Of a stretch of DNA of 64,000 nt, positions 1 through 11,821 are shown piece by piece. This DNA comes from Notospermus geniculatus (Eukaryota; Nemertea; Pilidiophora; Heteronemertea; Lineidae): assembly GCA_002633025.1 (NCBI GenBank), contig NMRB01000032.1:701612-765611 (forward strand), given 5' to 3'. Within the stretch, counting starts at the first letter, position 1. Each line of letters starts with the position of its first letter. The translations under genes and the position numbers were made by a program. The notes beneath the pieces are model-generated. The model made no database searches. It had not been told where the DNA came from and worked only from the letters and a program-made list of their open reading frames with translations.

Positions 1-137
1 ATTTTTCGCTTTCCTTTCAATTCAAACGATAACTCCAAATAAAATATTGGTGAGATTCTTGAAACTGGGGTATAGGGAGCATGTCCAGGCACACCCCTTC
101 ATGTTTTCCAGACCACAAAGCGTCAGATCTCAGGATA

Positions 138-1422
138 TCAGGACAAGCGCCATTTCTTTTTAGTTCCTGCAAATTTAAGAGGCCAGCAAAGTTTTGACAT
201 ATAAGCAATTAAAACAGCCAAGAGGAATAGACTGGTGAATAAAATAGGCACTATGAGTATTCCGCTAAAATCGGATGGCGGTTTGTAAAGTTCTCTCTCC
301 ATTGAGGGAACGTCGTAGAAAACATCATAAATCCCAGCGTATAGGCTGAGATTAAGGGACGCACAGGAAGCGGAACTGATGTTGAAAGCGGCACCCCACC
401 TGGTGGCTTTGAAATGTAACACATTGCCATCTGGTGGTTCTTTACAAAACGACGCTATTTCGCTGACGGCGTTTTTCAGATGGCCAACCTCTTCATGGAA
501 ATCGTCAGTCTCCTCTTGTATTTTTCTCCACAGAGATCTATTGAAATAATCATAAAGAACATAGTCCGCTTGACTCCAACTGCGGTGCATCGCTTCAAGG
601 TACAAGTACCGCACTAAATCATCGGAAGTGACGTAATACTTCTTCCGGCGGTTGAACATCAGGTTGAAGAAAACAACATCCTCCGTTGTCCAACAGAGAT
701 ACCGCTTCATTAGAATCACAGACTCGAAAAAATGTTCGGCAACCATTACAAGGTGAAAATTCCCGTCAAGGAACCTGAGATAAGATGTTATCTTAGAAAC
801 GTCTTTCTCATCTTTGTTCTCGAAGCCGAACTCCGTCAACATGAAGTTTTTGATGTACTTTTTCCCAAAAAGTGGAATATCATACTTGTCTGGGGATTCT
901 AAAAACGCCGACATCGGGTCTGAATCGGTGAGGTTGGCACGTTTTATGATGTTGAACTCGGGGAAATTGAACACTGACTGAAACTGCTCGAATGGCTTCC
1001 GTACAATGGCGATGCTTATCGTCCCGTCTGCCATCACCTGTTTCACAGTATCCCGGCTGTAAACAGTATGCAGTGCTATTATATTGATTTTCTGTCCTTC
1101 CAAAAGTTCCCCATATTGGTACTTCCGGTAACGCGTCTGTCCTTTGGCATACGTTCCGATCACGTGATCAGGTCGGAAACGTTCGGGCCAGCCAATCCAT
1201 CCGGTATTGTTGAGATGGCCAATGGTCCGAGTCTGGCCGAATGTCAGATCCATTTTTTGAGCATATCTGACAAGCATACTCGCCACTGCTGTCGACGCAC
1301 ATTTGTGGACTTTTAGGAAGTAGATGTTTTGTGCTGGGAAGCATTGTTGATCACTCGGCCTCATTTCCAGGTTTGCTGGTTCGTTCGCGTATTCTGGAGC
1401 TTCAGGAAGGTAAAGCGACGAC
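138..1422 (-). CDS. Galactose-3-O-sulfotransferase-like protein, 3' terminal exon
   Basis: This would transfer sulfate from PAPS to a galactose of a glycolipid or glycoprotein in the Golgi. Counting residues from an in-frame ATG at 1454, the 5'-phosphosulfate loop is FLKVHKCASTAV (about 46-57) and the 3'-phosphate motif is IVRKPFEQFQSVF (about 150-162). Both fit the Gal-3-O-sulfotransferase family (galactosylceramide sulfotransferase relatives). The open frame is 438 codons from 1454, but a pyrimidine-rich tract ending in CAG lies at 1423-1425, in front of RSSLYLPEAP. I therefore place a splice acceptor there; the true N terminus, where this family has its type II membrane anchor, should be in an upstream exon I could not find. 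Oddly, a strongly hydrophobic stretch (GILIVPILFTSLFLLAVLIA) lies near the C terminus, followed by a basic tail. Family assignment is fairly sure; the substrate is unknown. Confidence 0.8.
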
Positions 1423-1454
1423 CTGTAATGAGAAATAAGAACAACACTGGACAT

Positions 1455-2465
1455 TTGAAAGAGTTCTGTCGATTTTTGTATATAAGCTTATTTTATATTT
1501 TTTTCGAAAATAATCTTGACTTGAAGCGTGCACGTTGTCACGTTCCCTTTTCAGCAATGTCAACAACCACTAGCAACCCCTTACCGGTGTAACATTTGCA
1601 GCTGTTCCCGTCCGCCAGTTTCCCCTACAATAGGCTGACGGAATATGCCGGGACTTGACAGGGGACACGCGCACAGACGTGTCAGTCTATTTCCAAGTGT
1701 TTCTCAAACAATGCGGAGAACACTTAACGATGTTAAGTTTGGAACACTTGACGATGAGAAAACTGNTGCGGTGCATAACTAATTACTCGGGCGCGCTGTC
1801 CAAGCTGAAACGAAGTGACTGCACAGAGAGCTGGGCTCGCCGAATAGTCACTCCCTTTTGAAATTGTCGAAACGTGCTGATCATGAATCAACCAACAGAA
1901 CGCAGACTACATGTACGTACAAGAAGATGCTTAAACACCCATCGGTCAAGATGTGTGGTGATAAGGAATGGCATAGTATAGCATTACTGATCTATAAACC
2001 ATTGGCCGATAAGTCTTCGCACCACCTTAAATTGAACCGTAATCAATGTACCATGGAGCTGATGATCATACGCACAAATCATTCAAATCACTGGTGAAGG
2101 GAACATCATCAGTCAGTTCAACCTGGATGCGGTGGAGTACCATTTTTTTGCTTCGGATGCCGAAGGTACGGAACGCTATGAGTATTTACTTAGCCGCCTG
2201 CAGGCATTCTGTAGTAACCCTATGTTTTACTCCAACTGATTGAGTTAATTCAGTTCGAGCACTTTTCTGTGGATTTTACGCCGGATCTCGTTTCTTTAAA
2301 AACACTTAGAAAATTTTACCTTCCGGAATATTAACCCGAAGGTGCATGATCACCTTCCTTTCAACAGCTGAGTATCATTTCTTCAATGTTAGCTGCAATC
2401 GTTTTGCTGCGAATGACACGTCGCTGTGTCATGAGTTACATCACTACAACTGACTGCAAATGGCT
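1455..2465. other. No gene recognised; single-N junction at 1765
   Basis: Only short unconvincing open frames are present. An N-terminal exon of the sulfotransferase could be here or further right, but I cannot pick one. The lone N at 1765 is a possible contig join. Confidence 0.5.
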
Positions 2466-4321
2466 GTACTGGCAAATGACAGTCACAATTTGCCAGTTAA
2501 TTTACGATGCCTGTAATTGTCAACACGGGAGTGGTGCTGTAACACATAGCTCTGCTGTATCTAAAGAATGGCCTTGCTTATGTGTATTTTAGGACGATGA
2601 TGTCGATGAATGAAAAACAAGAACATACTTTTATGATAAACCTTTCGCCTGTATGTAATATTGACTGTGAAAATTCATTAGCTAAAAAGAATTTTTTTAC
2701 CGAAAATGCAAAGTATTTGGACCTTTTAGTAAGCAATGCTTATAGAGACGGCAAGACACATCAGCTGGGCATATGGAATACCTGTAGTTGAGGCTTGCAA
2801 CATTGCACAACACGATACATGTCGACAAGTTATAAATTTCAGGCATTAAACTGCTGCTATGTAAATTTGAAACTTGGAAGATACATGTAGATGGAACGGA
2901 ATACAACGTTGCAGACACATTTAAGAATTTCTCCGGGGAACTAGATGGAAATGAACAAGAATTGTAACCGACGATATACCTCAGAGCGGAGGGAGCCGGA
3001 GCTGCTTCGCATGGTCTCTCTTGGGCGTGTAAATCTAATTAAGGAACTCTCCACAAATTGCAGCCCGAAAATCGATCAAAACCGCATGTGAGCTATGGGC
3101 GAGTTCTGCCCTTCAGCTGTCTTCCGAAAATTGTACGCTGTCCGTAACAGTTTAACTGCGAACACGGTTAGCAACGCTTGGGTGAATCTGTCTCGTATCG
3201 AGTGTCAAGTCAGGAAAGTCACAAGGGAGCCAAAAGATGGATTTGACTTTGTGGTTACAGGTTCTTTAGCTCAGCAGCTGCGTCTTCGATCGCGTGCAAT
3301 CTTTGCCTGAGATGTAGCAACCCCAACGGACCATTCGTCACGTAAACTATCAGCAGATTAGCAATGGTATGCATGGAGCGCTGAATGCTCTCAAGTACTG
3401 GCAAATGACAGTCACAATTTGCCAGTTAATTTACGATGCCTGTAATTGTCAACACGGGAGTGGTGCTGTAACACATAGCTCTGCTGATCTAAAGAATGGC
3501 CTTGCTTATGTGTATTTTAGGACGATGATGTCGATGAATGAAAAACAAGAACATACTTTTATGATAAACCTTTCGCCTGTATGTGATATTGACTGTGAAA
3601 ACTCATTCGCTAAAAAGAATTTTTTACCGAAAATGCAAAGTATTTGGACCTTTTAGTAAGCAATGCTTATAGAGACGGCAAGACACATCAGCTGGGCATA
3701 TGGAATACCTGTAGTTGAGGCTTGCAACATTGCACAACACGATACATGTCGGCAAGTTATAAATTTGAGGCATTAAACTGCTGCTATGTAAATTTGAAAC
3801 TTGGAAGATACATGTAGATGGAACGGAATACAACGTTGCAGACACATTTAAGAATTTCTCCAGGGAACTAGATGGAAAGGAACAAGAATTGTAACCGACG
3901 ATATACCTCAGAGCGGAGGGAGCCGGAGCTGCTTCGCGTGGTCTCTCTTGGGCGTGTAAATCTAATTAAGGAACTCTCCACAAATTGCAGCCCGAAAATT
4001 GATCAAAACCGCATGTGAGCTATGGGCGAGTTCTGCCCTTCAGCTGTCTTCCGAAAATTGTACGCTGTCCGTAACAGTTTAACTGCGAACACGGTTAGCA
4101 ACGCTTGGGTGAATATGTCTCGTATCGAGTGTCAAGTCAGGAAAGTCACAAGGGAGCCAAAAGATGGATTTGATTTTGTGGTTACAGGTTCTTTAGCTCA
4201 GCAGCTGCGTCTTCGATCGCGTGCAATGTTTGCCTGAGATGTAGCAACCCCAACGGACCATTCGTCACGTAAACTATCAGCAGATTAGCAATGGTATGCA
4301 TGGAGCGCTGAATGCTCTCAT
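2466..4321. repeat. Direct tandem duplication, unit about 929 bp, two copies
   Basis: Unit 1 is 2466-3394 and unit 2 is 3395-4321. Both start at gtactggcaaatgacagtc and end at gcgctgaatgctctca. They differ by scattered substitutions and short indels, so the duplication is recent, or the two are alleles assembled in series. The best open stretch in each unit (3095-3310 and 4022-4237, 71 codons, starting MGEFCPSAVFRKLYAV) is intact in both, but I recognise no protein family in it, and the copies are too similar for its openness to mean much. Confidence 0.85.
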
Positions 4322-5116
4322 AATGGTAAAACTATCGGAGATATACTGCACATGGGCGTTCAGCGTGCAGTACTTATCTTGACTTGTTAAATCGATTGAG
4401 CCGAAGAGCGTACCACTCAAGTGCTCGGCTCCTAGCCGACTGTATACCAATAGTGGAGATCCTTAGACAGACCTCCAAACGAGGTGTCATGGTCGTAGTA
4501 TTTACCGCAGCCAGATGACGTGGTTTCGGTTTTATCACGATTTCGTCGCTTAATGTTCGGTTTCAAAAGGTAAAAACGAAAAATACCCGAACTTTTACAG
4601 AGAAGTCAAATCTCTGTCGGCAATATAGATACAGCGATACCTGACACTGTATAGTTAAAATAAGAGCAATGTCACCAGTTTGCATCGCAGGCGATTAATA
4701 ATGTACAAATGTACATGTATTAACTTTTATTGATAAAAACATAGGGGCTGCAACATTAAGTGACAGCGTGAAAGAAATACCATGTTATCGGTATGAAGAC
4801 AAGACGGGCGTTATATCAACGCATGCAGGTATCCGAAATAGAGTAGCCTAAATGTTATATTTTTACAGAAAAGAAATAAAACTGTTGAGTTGGCTAAAAA
4901 GAAGATATTCTCACCTGTTCCACTCGTCGACTTTATTCGGTCTCGACCTGAGTAGAACGAAGATCAAAACTAGAGTAGAAGTCGTCAGAACCAGGAGAAA
5001 AATCTTTGTACAAATTCGCATCGTTTGCCTCTTCATTGTCGTCATTAGTCAACATCACTCGCCACGTTTTGAACGACTCATGGATGTTTGATGCTTTTCC
5101 AAAGAAGAACTGTTGA
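4322..5116. other. No gene recognised
   Basis: AT-rich non-coding sequence with a gtacatgtat word near 4712. A minus-strand open frame at 4933-5181 enters from the duplicated block on its right but matches nothing I know. Confidence 0.4.
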
Positions 5117-5234
5117 CCACCTATTGTCCTATTGTCATATCCATTGAGAGCACTGGCACAGGTTATCGGAGCATTTGGCAATCTAGACGTTACAAAACAG
5201 AGTTTCCTAGAGGTTATTCCAAATGATGCTGGTA

Positions 5235-5440
5235 CTTTGAGAGAATCTGCATTGAGGCGAGAGTTCTGGAATTCGAAGATCAGGTTTCGGGAGCTCCATC
5301 CTCCACCAGCAAGACAACGTGATCAAAGAACACCTCAATTATCGCGGTGTCGTACAAATAAACTGCTACAGCATCAGAAACGTGGTCCATCCTGATAAAG
5401 AATAACCAGAGCGAGCCATCCCAACCAGAGTTTAAATGAA
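5235..5440 (-). pseudogene. Frameshifted copy of an unrecognised coding-like block
   Basis: Equivalent to 11822-12070. The frame reading MDHVSDAVAVYLYDTAIIE is shared. Relative to the right copy, one base is inserted near 5290 (gaggatggagctc against gaggatgagctc) and two bases are missing near 5396, so the long frame is broken here. Confidence 0.45.
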
Positions 5441-6230
5441 GCTCTGTCTAATACATAGCGTATACGCTATTTGCTCGTTAACTGTCCCACGATAGTTTAG
5501 CTGGGGCGGATCTGGATGCTTGCGATGTGAAACGTTGCGCTTGGCCACGTTACAGCAGATATACCTGTTCGAATCACTGAAGCACGGTGCAACACAGTTG
5601 CGAGCGAATCCTTTTAAATCCATGCGAAAGATACTTTCGGTTTCGACGTCCTGCCCTATTAGCCAGATATGGTCTTGTTGCCTGTGGCTCTTCGTTGATG
5701 CCTTAGCACATCAGTCCGAAGAAGAGTAATTTTGGCGACCGACTATCTCAGGTAGCCTAATTGCCAGCTATGGACTAGGTGCTTGTGCAATACGTTCACA
5801 AGTAGACTGCGCTTTTAAACTAACAAGAGACTTTTTACCCAACATGAGTAATGTATGAAGTTGTTTTTTCCCAGGCTAGGTACAAATGTAGATACTCGTC
5901 TAGATTGCCTCGATCACTACAGGAGCGCATAGATAGGCCTACTCGCATTCCCTGCACACCTTTTGGAGGTTTTTTTTCTTTTCTGGCAGCGGAAGATTCC
6001 CACAGCAATCGGTATCTTACAAAGAAACCTCCCCTAGATGTCTCTCACACGATTCGACGGGAACTAGGACAGGGACTGCTCAGGGGCGTAGTTAGCTTTT
6101 ATGGCCTATTTACGTTCTCTCGTTTTCCCCACATCTGACACCACAATAACTTGGCTTGAAGAGGGGAAATGACCTTTCAGAGCAAAAATTTGTTTTGTCT
6201 TTTTTCCTCGGGGGGGGGGGGGGGCNGTAA

Positions 6231-6368
6231 GGTTCACTGGCACACGGATCCGATCCGTTTCCTGTCCGTTTGCCCCTAGTTTTCGGGATACGACAACGCT
6301 GAAGTCCGTTTGATAGATTTTTTACGGACCTGAACCGGACCAATTCCGTGTCAGAGTGCCAATGAACC
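6231..6368. mobile_element. Inverted-repeat MITE, family A, empty of the nested insert
   Basis: Ends are ggttcactggcacacgga and tccgtgtcagagtgccaatgaacc, imperfect inverted repeats. The internal accggaccaattccgtgt and gtccgtttgcccctag blocks are shared with the elements at 6400, 13279, 13529 and 55430. About 138 bp and non-coding. It shows the unoccupied site for the 89-bp insert found at 13380-13468. Confidence 0.75.
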
Positions 6369-6399
6369 TTGCTGAACAATGGCCTATAAAGCGTGTACT

Positions 6400-6534
6400 G
6401 ATTCATTGGCGCACAGCAGATCCGGTCTGTTTCCCGTCCGTTTGCCCCTAGTTTCCCGGACACGACAACGCAAAAGTGAATTTGATCGATTTTTTTTACG
6501 GACGAATCGGACAAAATCCGTGTGCCAATGAACC
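6400..6534. mobile_element. Inverted-repeat MITE, family A
   Basis: Ends gattcattggcgcacag and ccgtgtgccaatgaacc pair as inverted repeats. The interior shares cgtttgcccctagttt and a poly-T-acggac stretch with the neighbouring element. Same orientation as 6231-6368, separated from it by about 31 bp; the same pair recurs in block 2. Confidence 0.75.
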
Positions 6535-6758
6535 CCGCTTTAGAAAGGATTCATGACCATAAATCTTTGTTGCCAGCGTGTCCGTATACGGCATGCCTCT
6601 ATGTAAACTCAGCCTTTGTGTCAGGGGATCCATCCTGCAAGTGAAAATACAAAAACCTCTTCAACCGGGCCACTGTCTTGCAGTAGGCCTATGTAAATGT
6701 AATAGAGTTTGTTTGAATGTCCCACGCAGGGATTCCGTGAAGGAAGTGCTGTAATTAA

Positions 6759-7130
6759 GCCCCCGCGCATGACCTAGATGCGGGGATGCGCCACGGGAGG
6801 AGACGCCGGGGAGGCGGATAACTTTGTGTACTACGAGCTACTAATACGAATAAAACACATGGATGCATCGACTCCTCCCCCTACAACACCGAGACAGTCT
6901 GTTGCAAAGAGCAAGCATTTCTGTCGGCAAAGAAGTATGAACTGGCCTCCCGGGATTGGCCTACCCTTGATGCATGACCAAGTTAAAATAATGTGCTCGT
7001 CAGCAAGTTTTACGTTTCCATCAGCACGGACAGGAGTTGCGCAATCGCCCGGGATCATGACCTTGGGACGCATCAGTGACGTCACACCACCCACGTACTC
7101 GCTGAAGAACACCGCACGTGCACTGACCTA
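6759..7130. other. CpG-rich block conserved in both duplication copies
   Basis: Richer in CG than its surroundings and almost unchanged between block 1 and block 2 (13878-14250). Long open frames run on both strands (117 codons plus, 93 codons minus), so neither can be preferred. It contains a perfect CRE-like palindrome tgacgtca (7078-7085) and an E-box cacgtg (7114-7119). Promoter or CpG island is possible; I do not call a gene. Confidence 0.35.
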
Positions 7131-7473
7131 GTTTTACGCAATCCATTGAGCAACAATGTTTCGCTCTAGTTGCACTACCCGTTGCGGGGGCGTTGGCCTA
7201 TTTGAGTCCGCCCTTATTTGAGTTGTGTCCCCGAGTGGTTTCCGTACGATATGTAGGGTTGAATGGCAGATGGTGAATTCGCAAGCATAGGCCTAGGAAT
7301 TCTCAAGATCCTGAGGAAATTCACGTGCACATTCTGGAATATTCGATGGAATTTCGGCCGCCATTTTTTGCATCGATGCCCTGTGTCACGCACTGTACAC
7401 AGCGCGTCCCTGTCTCGGCATCCAGACTTATTCGGAGATAACTGGACTTAAAGTAGGCCTATCAGGCCGAATA

Positions 7474-7723
7474 GACAAGTTGCGAAATTAGCGGCCGCCA
7501 TGTTTTTTATGGACTTTTTGACATTGCTTGGGTCTTTCAATGGGATTTTACACTGTCAGAGGCGTTCAAAAAAGGAAAGGTCATACAGTAAGCCACTAGA
7601 ATTACATAAAGATATTTTAGCAAGCAAGCAGCTAATAAAATACATTCAAATTATATTTGAAAAAGTTCGAAAATTCGGCCAATTCCACAAAAAAAATGGC
7701 GGCCGCTATTTTCGCAACCTGTC
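7474..7723. mobile_element. 250-bp TA-flanked inverted-repeat element
   Basis: The left end gacaagttgcgaaattagcg and the right end cgctattttcgcaacctgtc form terminal inverted repeats that continue through agcggccgccat for about 35 bp. A TA dinucleotide lies on each side (7472-7473, 7724-7725), as expected for a Tc1/mariner-mobilised MITE. The matching site in block 2 (near 14598) has no element. Confidence 0.8.
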
Positions 7724-8693
7724 TATTATAGGCCTACTGACACAACGTCAAGGCTTTGCTACATTTTGCCATAGATCAAACTTTGGGACTGTAAAGACAA
7801 GATCTAGGCTAACTGATGTGGGCTAGCTACACGCTTGGTGGTATGCATGTATGTGCGCTGAGGGCTAGGCCCCCTTGATGTAGCCGGGTACTGTATTAGC
7901 ACACGCTACTGTAAAGCGAGTGCAAGGCCGATTTGGACACTGATGATACCGGTACATTCATTTTGTGTGTGGAGCAATCATCAAGGAGGATTCAAAGTCA
8001 CGTCAGAGTAGCCCTTGATTGGGTCAAGGACGATCCTGCTTCTTCCGGGATGGACAGCAAGGCCAAGGTAGGGACTTTTTTTCTATGTGCTCAAACCATG
8101 CAGGCCTAGTTTCTGATCCGTCGTCCCGTAGATGCTTTTCGAACAGAAAAAATTATGAAAGCCACCGCCACGCAATTAGGCCTACCAATGCCAAACCTCA
8201 GCGTTTAGGCCCAAGCCCACCATCATGCATTTTCCTGTGTTCGAACAATAGAAGGATTACTATGATAAAGTCGTTGTAATCATCTGTCACTATTTTATTG
8301 TTACATAGCCAGCCAATAGCAATCCTATTGTGCGTGGTTGTTTTATCCACACAAAAGCCATATTTATACATGGCACGACTTATAATCCGACCGTAGAAAA
8401 GCTTTGTTCCCAAGGAGAACAAAGCCTTTGGCACGTCCGTCATGTCCATGTGGTCGCGAGCGCGACAGTGATCGCGTTTGAGCTTGATTTTTACATGGCC
8501 GCTTTGTGAAAGCGGAGCATACTACGATGGCGTCGTCTTCCTGTCCCTCTGTCCGCTCAGTGGTACGTGCGTCCGCCCGTAAACTTTTGCTTGTCTGCGC
8601 GAAACTTTCTGTGGACTGGCCCCACCGTGGGGCTTCATGTTCATCAACTTCAAACCACTCAACATTCGGTGAATTTCCGTATAATTTCGTATT

Positions 8694-10819
8694 TCACAAT
8701 TTCCTTTTGAATATACCAGCGATGTCTCCAATCACATCTTTAATGTCTTTCCTGTATCGCTTTCCACCACCAACAACGTACATGTAAAAATTAATAGCAT
8801 AATTCCAAATCCAAAAACTGTAAAAAGTTATAATGGCAACATTATAAACAGTAAAATTGCAGACATTTTGCCAGTCAAATTTTGCTGCCACCTCAGGAAT
8901 GGACAGCGCAACTGGTACCAGACGATAAGGACTTGAAGTGATGACGTAAGCAGCACTGACGAATATGAGCATGCGTGTTAGGTGTGCTGTCTCTTGTCGC
9001 TGCTCCTTTCCAACGGCGCTATGGTGACTTTGTAACATCATCCGGGTTTTTGCCGCGGATCTGACTGTCATTATAATGATGATATTTGAAGTGATGATTA
9101 TCAGAAATGGAAGCACTGTTCCAAAGACGAGTTGGAAATTCCCAGAGAGGAGAATTATTATTCCAGATGGGTCATTTTCAACGAAAAAAATGAAATTTTC
9201 AAGACCTAAAATAAAAGAGAAACCGGACTATAAAAAGGGTAGTCGTCAGGGTTTACGCCAGGATTTTTAAGGAGGGGGAGAAAAAAAAAATCAAAAAAAA
9301 AAAATCATTTTTTTTTGTTTTTTTGTTAAAAATGCCCTCCAGAGTCAATTTTACACTCCCAAATGCAAAATTAGTCTTCATTCTGCATGAAAATTGCATT
9401 TGAAATGTAAGAATGTAAGACAATGAAATGTAAGAAATGTAAGACAAACACTACTGAAGTGAAAATAGTGATACATGTATTTGAAAAAGGTTAGTCTGCA
9501 AACTTTGAGCAGAGGGGGATATCCCCTCCTTAAAATTTTTGAGGAGGGGATCATCCCCCCTCTCCCCCCTCTGGCAGAAACACTGGTCGTGGCAGAACGA
9601 TGAAGAAATGACAATCGTGCATGACAGAACGATGGAAAAACGACGGTGGTGACAGAACGATGGAAAACAACACGATTCTGCCTCGTCACCATTCTGTCAA
9701 TACAAACATGACGAAGAGAACGAGTTACACCCTCGCTAGCATACCACATTAAACATTAACATCACGCCACTGCTTTTATCTCCCAAGAATAATATTCGTG
9801 AAATGAGATATTGCAACTGAACGACTTGGTTATCAATAGGCGGCAGCATTGTATTAGCAATCCTGGACAATACTATTCCTTTCACAAAGAAATAAACATG
9901 GAACCATAGCCTGAATATTTCAACAGATTTCCACGACAGCGATATGGTGGCCGAAATTCGCCCATTCATTCTCACTTACCAGAAGCAGGATCTTTCACAT
10001 AATGCAGCGTGAAAATGAGGCTTATATTGGCAAAAGTGATGAGGAAAGTACCGACATACACAACCTTCTTTGCTTTTCCTGTGGTGCACATTCGGGGAGC
10101 TATCATTGCGAATCGGACCGCCAGGAGGCGGTCTACTGACATACACGTCAGGTAGAACCCTGAGAGCATCCCACAAGTCACGATCAACACGAGTTCAGCC
10201 CTGTGGTGAAGAGATGAAAAATCTTCATTTACTTAGTTATGGAAGTATTTAATAATGGATTGAAAGGAATTGCGAAAAACAGGATTCGCCTTGAAAAAGT
10301 TCATTTATATACCATATATTCGATTCGCCTGAAGCTTTTTTCATGACTTTTTAAAGGCACACTTCAATCAAATATATCATAGAGCAGTGAGTTACAAGAA
10401 TTTGAAATTTTCAATGAAGATGTACCACAACACCAGAAGTCATACAAACATCCTGGTACATAAAACAAATGAATAGAACGTGTTGATTGGTAGCTCTCAT
10501 TCAATAAACGAGCAATCGATGACTTTTCAACCAATCAGAACGTTTTTCATCTGCTGTTTTCGGTCGATTACGTGATTATGGGCGACCCGGCGCCTTGTCC
10601 TACCGGTGAGATCAGCAACCAATCTACCAATGAATGATTGAAGGTAAAGAACAGAACTCACTTGAAGACCGCCACGCGAGATGTCCGAAAGACGTCTGAA
10701 CCGAACAACAGCGGCACGATCACAACAGACACAAGGAGCAGTATCGAATCCGCAACTGCCATGGCAGTCATGTAGACAGACGGAGAGAGCGCCTTGTTCT
10801 GCTTCCGGTTGGCGATGGC
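8694..10819 (-). CDS. Class A GPCR copy a, 5'-truncated by an assembly junction
   Basis: Exons on the minus strand: 10662-10819 (partial exon 1, TM2 side), 9980-10200 (TM3-TM4), 8694-9205 (TM5-TM7 and tail). Splice sites are GT-AG and the intron phases match GPCR copies c, d and e. The start, the N terminus and TM1 are missing because exon 1 runs into the N at 10820. Exon 2 carries the TM3 motif MSVDR in place of the usual DRY. TM7 reads WNYAINFYMY in place of NPxxY. The last exon is nine bases shorter than in copy c, in frame, near the C-terminal GIFKRKL. The sequence is almost identical to copy c, so it is either a recent paralogue or the other allele. Confidence 0.8.
9240..9700. repeat. 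Low-complexity and short tandem repeats in a GPCR intron
   Basis: Poly-A/T and G-rich tracts are followed by repeated gacagaacgatggaaaaa units (9600-9680). The same array occurs in copy c (16330-16440) and, shortened, in copy b (11130-11220). It accounts for much of the length difference between the introns. Confidence 0.6.
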
Positions 10820-10820
10820 N

Positions 10821-11747
10821 GACTTGAAGTGATGACGTAAGCAGCACTGACGAATACGAGCATGCGTGTTAGGTGTGCTGTCTCTTGTCGCTGCTCCTTT
10901 CCAACGCTATGGTGACTTTGTAACATCATCCGGGTTTTTGCCGCGGATCTGACTGTCATTATAATGATGATATTTGAAGTGATGATTATCAGAAATGGAA
11001 GCACTGTTCCAAAGACGAGTTGGAAATTCCCAGAGAGGAGAGTTATTATTCCGGATGGGTCATTTTCAACCAAGAAAATGAAATTTTCAAGACCTACATG
11101 TAAAAGAGAAGCCTGACTAAAAAAAGAAGTCGTGGCAGAATGGTGGAAAAATGACAATCGTGCATGACAGAACGATGGAAAAACGACGCTGGTGACAGAA
11201 CGATGGAAAACACGATTCTGCCTCGTACACCCTCGCTAGCATACCACATAAACAACTGTGAACAGGTTTATTGTATCTCTAGCCGATATGAAATCTCTTG
11301 TATTTTATAAGGCACAATAAACTTAATTCTAATTCTAATTCTGAACATTAACATCACGCCTCTGCTTATATCTCCCAAGAATTATATTCTGTGAAATGAG
11401 ATATTGCAACTGAATGACTTGGTCGTTATCAATAGGCGGCAGCATTGTATTAGCAATCCTGGACAATACTATTCCTTTCACAAAGAAATAAACATGAAAC
11501 CATAGCCTGAGTATTTCAACAGATTTCCACGACAACGACACCTGGTATATGGTGGCCGAAATTCGCCCATTCATTCTCACTTACCAGAAGCAGGATCTTT
11601 CACATAATGCAGCGTGAAAATGAAGCTTATATTGGCAACAGTGATGAGGAAAGTGCCGACATACACAACCTTCTTTGCTTTTCCTGTGGTGCACATTCGG
11701 GGAGCTATCATTGCGAATCGGACCGCCAGGAGGCGGTCTACTGACAT
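10821..11747 (-). CDS. Class A GPCR copy b, fragment between two assembly junctions
   Basis: Two partial exons on the minus strand: 11585-11747 (TM3-TM4 exon, 5' side cut by the N at 11748) and 10821-11093 (TM5-TM6 exon, 3' side cut by the N at 10820). The reading matches copies a and c with a few substitutions, for example ITVANISFIF for ITFANISLIF and MLVFVSAAY for MLIFVSAAY. Its intron is shorter and holds a 90-bp insertion at 11254-11342 absent from a and c. It is a third version of the same gene segment, so at least two loci are likely if the source was one diploid animal. Confidence 0.75.
11254..11342. mobile_element. Short retroposon-like 3' tail insertion
   Basis: About 90 bp, present only in GPCR copy b's intron. 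It ends in aataaa-containing sequence followed by three tandem taattc hexamers, the kind of tail left by some non-LTR retroposons. The flanks cataaac and aacattaac are contiguous in copy c near 16500. The family is not identified. Confidence 0.5.
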
Positions 11748-11821
11748 NCCACCTATTGTCCTATTGTCATATCCATTGAGAGCACTGGCACAGGTTATCG
11801 GAGCATTTGGCAATCTAGACG

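Larger units (their letters stand above)
5117..10819. repeat. Segmental duplication, left copy (block 1)
   Basis: Collinear with 11749-17708 over about 5.7 kb at very high identity. It carries GPCR copy a plus about 3.5 kb of non-coding sequence. It lacks the equivalent of roughly 12854-13278; that gap coincides with a poly-G run and the lone N at 6226. It has a 250-bp transposon (7474-7723) that block 2 lacks, and an extra 60 bp around 10445-10505. It ends abruptly at the N at 10820, inside GPCR exon 1. Confidence 0.9.

Noticed and set aside
1-208. 63-codon minus-strand frame overlapping the sulfotransferase 3' end
   Set aside because: It overlaps the well-supported coding exon in another frame on the same strand and has no recognisable content.
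6778-7131. 117-codon plus-strand frame and 93-codon minus-strand frame in the CpG-rich block
   Set aside because: Both strands are open over the same DNA, the copies at 13898-14251 are too similar to test selection, and neither translation resembles a known protein.
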